Origin: Caballeronia sordidicola
Lineage (GTDB): Bacteria > Pseudomonadota > Gammaproteobacteria > Burkholderiales > Burkholderiaceae
Direction of reading: 5' to 3'
Assembly (NCBI RefSeq): GCF_001544455.2
Contig: NZ_FCOC02000005.1
Location: 1 to 64,000, forward strand
DNA: 64,000 bases
Shown here piece by piece: positions 61,596-64,000 of the stretch (its first letter is position 1; every line of letters starts with the position of its first letter). Both the position numbers and the translations under genes were made by a program. The notes beneath the pieces were generated by a model. That model was not told the DNA's origin. It worked only from the letters and a program-made list of their open reading frames with translations, and did no database searches.

Positions 61596-62663
61596 ATGCC
61601 ACGCCCGATCTTCGCCGAAATTCATCCGAACGCCGTCAGGCACAATCTCGAACTCGTCAAGCAAAAAGCCATCGGTGCGCGCGTCTGGGGCGTCGTGAAA
61701 GCGGACGCGTATGGACATGGAATCGAACGGGTTTATGCGGCGTTGAAAGCGGCGGACGGCATCGCGCTGCTTGATCTGAATGAAGCCGTCCGCGTGCGTG
61801 AACTCGGCTGGACCAAGCCGATTCTGCTGCTCGAAGGCATCTTCACCGCGCAAGACGTGCAGGTTGCAGACCAATACCGACTGACCACGGCGGTCCATTG
61901 CGACGAACAACTCGCGCTGCTTTCGAACTCCAGGCTTGCGCGTCCCATCGATATCTACTTGAAGATGAACACGGGCATGAACCGGCTGGGGTTCCCGCCG
62001 GAAGCCTTCCGCGCGGCCTGGGAACAGGCACGCGCGTGCGCGAATATCGGCGAGATCACGCTGATGAACCATTTTGCCAACGCCGACGAAGGCGAAGTCG
62101 ACTGGCAGATGGATCGCTTCGACGCCGTCACCGCCGGCATGCCGGGACAACGCAGCCTGGCGAACTCGGCGTCGGTGCTTTGGCATCCGCGCACGCATCG
62201 CGACTGGGTGCGTCCCGGGATCGTTTTGTATGGCGCGTCACCCACGGGCTTGATGAAACATATCGCCGACGAGCCGCTCGAGGCTTCCATGACATTGCGC
62301 AGCGAGGTAATCGGCATCCAGACGCTGCAGGAAGGCGACACCGTTGGTTATGGCCGCACGTTCACGGCGTCGCATGCCATGCGCATAGGCGTGGTCGCGT
62401 GCGGTTATGCCGACGGATATCCGAGGCACGCGCAAACAGGCACGCCGATCGCCGTGGACGGCGTGAGGACACGCGTGGTCGGACGGATATCGATGGATAT
62501 GCTTACAGTGGACCTTTCCCCTGTTCCCGGCGCACACGTGGGTTCGCAGGTGGAGTTATGGGGCAGGCAGATCCGCATAGACGATGTGGCGAGCAGCGCG
62601 GGAACCATTGGATATGAGCTGATGTGCGCGTTGGCGCGGCGCGTGCCGGTTGGCGTCGCTTGA
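61596..62663 (+). CDS. alr: Alanine racemase
   Basis: A 355-residue PLP enzyme interconverting L- and D-alanine, giving D-Ala for peptidoglycan. The PLP-binding Lys35 lies in [10 protein letters not shown], and the second catalytic base is Tyr252 in [17 protein letters not shown] and CGYADGYPR are further signatures. The ATG at 61596 ([14 protein letters not shown]) begins at the family start; the frame is open slightly upstream. A tRNA-Leu follows 91 bases after the stop. Confidence 0.95.
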   Translation: MPRPIFAEIHPNAVRHNLELVKQKAIGARVWGVVKADAYGHGIERVYAALKAADGIALLDLNEAVRVRELGWTKPILLLEGIFTAQDVQVADQYRLTTAVHCDEQLALLSNSRLARPIDIYLKMNTGMNRLGFPPEAFRAAWEQARACANIGEITLMNHFANADEGEVDWQMDRFDAVTAGMPGQRSLANSASVLWHPRTHRDWVRPGIVLYGASPTGLMKHIADEPLEASMTLRSEVIGIQTLQEGDTVGYGRTFTASHAMRIGVVACGYADGYPRHAQTGTPIAVDGVRTRVVGRISMDMLTVDLSPVPGAHVGSQVELWGRQIRIDDVASSAGTIGYELMCALARRVPVGVA

Positions 62664-62703
62664 GCTTTCGACTGCGCAGGAGCCGTTATTTCTCACGCGC
62701 CCA

Positions 62704-62731
62704 TTGACAGCGCGGGATGGTTCGCTAAAAT
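62704..62731 (+). promoter_or_regulatory. Sigma-70 promoter of the second tRNA-Leu
   Basis: A perfect -35 TTGACA (62704-62709), a 16-base spacer and -10 TAAAAT (62726-62731), 23 bases before the tRNA. The layout, including the 16-base spacer and GCGCGG after the -35 box, resembles the promoter at 28599. Confidence 0.82.
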
Positions 62732-62754
62732 ACCTGTCTTCGCTGTACCGCTTG

Positions 62755-62839
62755 GCCCAGGTGGCGGAATTGGTAGACGCACATGGTTCAGGTCCATGCG
62801 CCGCAAGGTGTGGAGGTTCGAGTCCTCTCTTGGGCACCA
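62755..62839 (+). tRNA. tRNA-Leu (anticodon CAG), second copy
   Basis: An 85-base class II tRNA with encoded CCA. The acceptor, D-arm and T-arm are identical to the tRNA at 28654. The anticodon stem (CATGG/CCATG) and the variable arm (CGCCGCAAGGTG) differ. Anticodon CAG is at 62789-62791. So the two genes are isoacceptors of the same codon but not identical copies. Confidence 0.95.
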
Positions 62840-62868
62840 AAGATTCAGGCAGTCAGGAAATATCGAAG

Positions 62869-62902
62869 AACCCCGTGAAGCTTCTGGCTCTCGGGGTTTT
62901 TT
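62869..62902 (+). terminator. Terminator after the second tRNA-Leu
   Basis: AACCCCG and CGGGGTT arms with a 16-base loop, followed by TTTTTGTTTTTC. It is closely similar in arms and spacing to the terminator after the first tRNA-Leu. Confidence 0.82.
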
Positions 62903-63153
62903 GTTTTTCGCGCTTCAAGCGGTCCGGGGATATCAAGCGCTCTTCTACGACTACCGGTGCGCATGCCGAGCGACGCTGCGCGCGGATAAAGTCACCGCTA
63001 GTGCACCCTATTGCTCTTCCGCGTCAAAACAACATTGCCTTCTTGGTGCTCACGGCGAGCATCCACCCACTTGCGAAACGCGCCAATGCTTGCCGCTATC
63101 CATCTGATCAAAGTTCCTATGACACGTAGGTATTATCCATCACCTGTTAAATG

Positions 63154-63182
63154 TTGACATTATTTCGATGCGGACCTATAAA
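63154..63182 (+). promoter_or_regulatory. Consensus sigma-70 promoter upstream of porin
   Basis: TTGACA (63154-63159), a 17-base spacer and TATAAA (63177-63182). It points toward the porin gene but lies about 245 bases before its start codon, implying a leader of roughly 235 bases or a separate small RNA. Confidence 0.72.
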
Positions 63183-63427
63183 TTCAACTATTGGGAAATT
63201 TGCACCGGTTGTATCAATGGCGAGTTCAAGTGTCGATAGCCGGACAACTACGACTGTTTGCTCAGCGCGCGACGGTCTAACGACCTCCCGACTGTTAGAC
63301 GATCCACTGGCGAGCCCATCGTAGCGCCAGGCAACGGAAGCGCTCGCAGAACTTGGAGGCTGCGAGATTTCAGGTCCGTAATCAATCCAATACACAAAAA
63401 ATAATGTCGTTGTATAGGAGACCTAAA

Positions 63428-64000
63428 TTGAAAAAGTCGCAGGCTGGATGTCTTTTGCTCCTCTGCCTGTCAGGAGCCGCACATTCCCAAAGCAGCATGA
63501 CGATCTATGGAATCGTTGATGAAGGCTTCACCTATGTCAATAACTCGGCGACCTCAACGGGGCACAGCGCTACGTTCAAACTTGCCGACAGCGTAGCCTC
63601 GGCATCCCGCTTTGGGTTTCGTGGCGTTGAAGATCTCGGTGGAGGCCTGAAGGCGATCTTCACGCTTGAAAATGGCTTCAGCGTTGGCACCGGCATAGCA
63701 GCACAAGGCGGTGCGCTTTTCGGCAGACAGGCTTTTGTCGGGCTGTCCAAGGAAGATGTCGGGCAGCTGACGTTCGGCCGGCAATACGCGTTCGCTTACG
63801 ACTACCTCGGTCATCACTATGCAACGGGCGGCCAAACTGCGGCGGCTGGCTTTGCATGGCACATCAACACGCTCGATCAATTGAACGGCGGTGAACTGAA
63901 CAACTCGATCAAGTTTAGCAGTGCGGATTTTCGGGGCTTCACGTTCGGGGCCATGTATGGATTCTCCAACCAAGCCGGCGCGTTCGCCGGCTCGCCAGCC
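63428..64000 (+). CDS. General porin, cut by the window edge
   Basis: The first 191 codons of a Gram_neg_porin-family outer-membrane protein. The start is TTG at 63428, preceded by GGAGACC (AGGAGA) at seven bases. The signal peptide runs LKKSQAGCLLLLCLSGAAHS, then the first strand SMTIYGIVDEGFTYVNN. Further porin blocks are SRFGFRGVEDLGGGLKAIF, LENGF, LFGRQAFVGLSKEDVGQLTF and GRQYAFAYDYL. The C-terminal part lies outside the window. It is not a close copy of the porin at 43.5 kb. Confidence 0.9.
   Translation, partial: MKKSQAGCLLLLCLSGAAHSQSSMTIYGIVDEGFTYVNNSATSTGHSATFKLADSVASASRFGFRGVEDLGGGLKAIFTLENGFSVGTGIAAQGGALFGRQAFVGLSKEDVGQLTFGRQYAFAYDYLGHHYATGGQTAAAGFAWHINTLDQLNGGELNNSIKFSSADFRGFTFGAMYGFSNQAGAFAGSPA

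Larger units (their letters stand above)
62840..63427. other. Intergenic region between tRNA-Leu and porin
   Basis: A 588-base gap. It contains the tRNA terminator, about 230 bases without recognisable features, a near-perfect sigma-70 promoter at 63154, and about 245 bases of presumed porin leader ending with an AGGAGA ribosome-binding site. Short open frames here are not protein-like. Confidence 0.55.

Noticed and set aside
28741..62754. An integrative element with integrase between the tRNA-Leu genes
   Set aside because: No integrase, relaxase or phage gene was found; kept only as a finding about accessory content, not as a mobile element.
1..64000. CRISPR array, rRNA operon or prophage
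   Set aside because: No regularly spaced short repeats, no rRNA-like sequence and no phage structural genes were seen on either strand.

Overview
The window looks like a chromosomal segment of a Burkholderiaceae bacterium, most likely Burkholderia sensu lato of the Paraburkholderia/Caballeronia type. The grounds are a GC-rich sequence, Burkholderia-style general porins, a Wza/Wzc (BceE/BceF-like) exopolysaccharide export pair, remnants of hopanoid genes, and a housekeeping block in the order rpiA, sirB2, amiD, rlmB, rnr, tRNA-Leu. No plasmid, phage, transposase, integrase or CRISPR signature was seen.

Region 1 (1-22.4 kb) is an exopolysaccharide locus. A leftward run holds an ElaA-type acetyltransferase, a Wzy/O-antigen-ligase-like polymerase and three GT4 glycosyltransferases. 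Rightward from 6.7 kb is a five-gene set: a small carrier protein, an acyl-CoA-dehydrogenase-like flavoprotein, an amino acid:[carrier protein] ligase (class II aaRS-like), a DUF1839 protein with a possible Cys/His/Asp centre, and a GH2 beta-mannosidase-like enzyme. A Crp-type regulator, a Wza-like export lipoprotein, a Wzc-like tyrosine kinase and two more GT4 enzymes follow. My main proposal is that this locus decorates its polysaccharide, or its lipid-linked precursor, with a carrier-protein-activated, oxidised amino acid. Three copies of a hairpin repeat lie at 1, 18.9 and 19.3 kb; the last two form a large inverted repeat.

Region 2 (22.4-28.8 kb) is conserved housekeeping: a small hypothetical gene, rpiA, sirB2-like, amiD-like, rlmB, rnr and a tRNA-Leu(CAG).

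Region 3 (29-48.7 kb) is accessory catabolism. A leftward block of about 15 kb holds a 2-hydroxyacid dehydrogenase, a Rieske dioxygenase (alpha and beta), UbiD and UbiX homologues, an acyl-CoA ligase, a VOC protein, a hotdog thioesterase, a medium-chain reductase, an ABC importer with two paralogous binding proteins, two paralogous GntR regulators and a porin. It looks like uptake and breakdown of an unidentified aromatic or unsaturated carboxylic acid. A smaller rightward set (3-hydroxyacyl-CoA-dehydrogenase-like enzyme, MFS carrier, amidohydrolase, with a facing GntR gene) probably handles a sugar acid or lactone.

Region 4 (49.7-64 kb) is mixed. It has a membrane protein with fourfold internal repeats; a Fur-box-preceded TonB receptor followed by three PstS-like binding proteins without any permease; a sensor kinase; a tail-to-tail scar of truncated hpnI and hpnJ; a PPTase-like protein that appears to have lost its catalytic residues; an OmpR-type response regulator; alr; a second tRNA-Leu(CAG); and a porin cut by the window edge. 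The two tRNA-Leu genes point the same way and bracket the accessory material.
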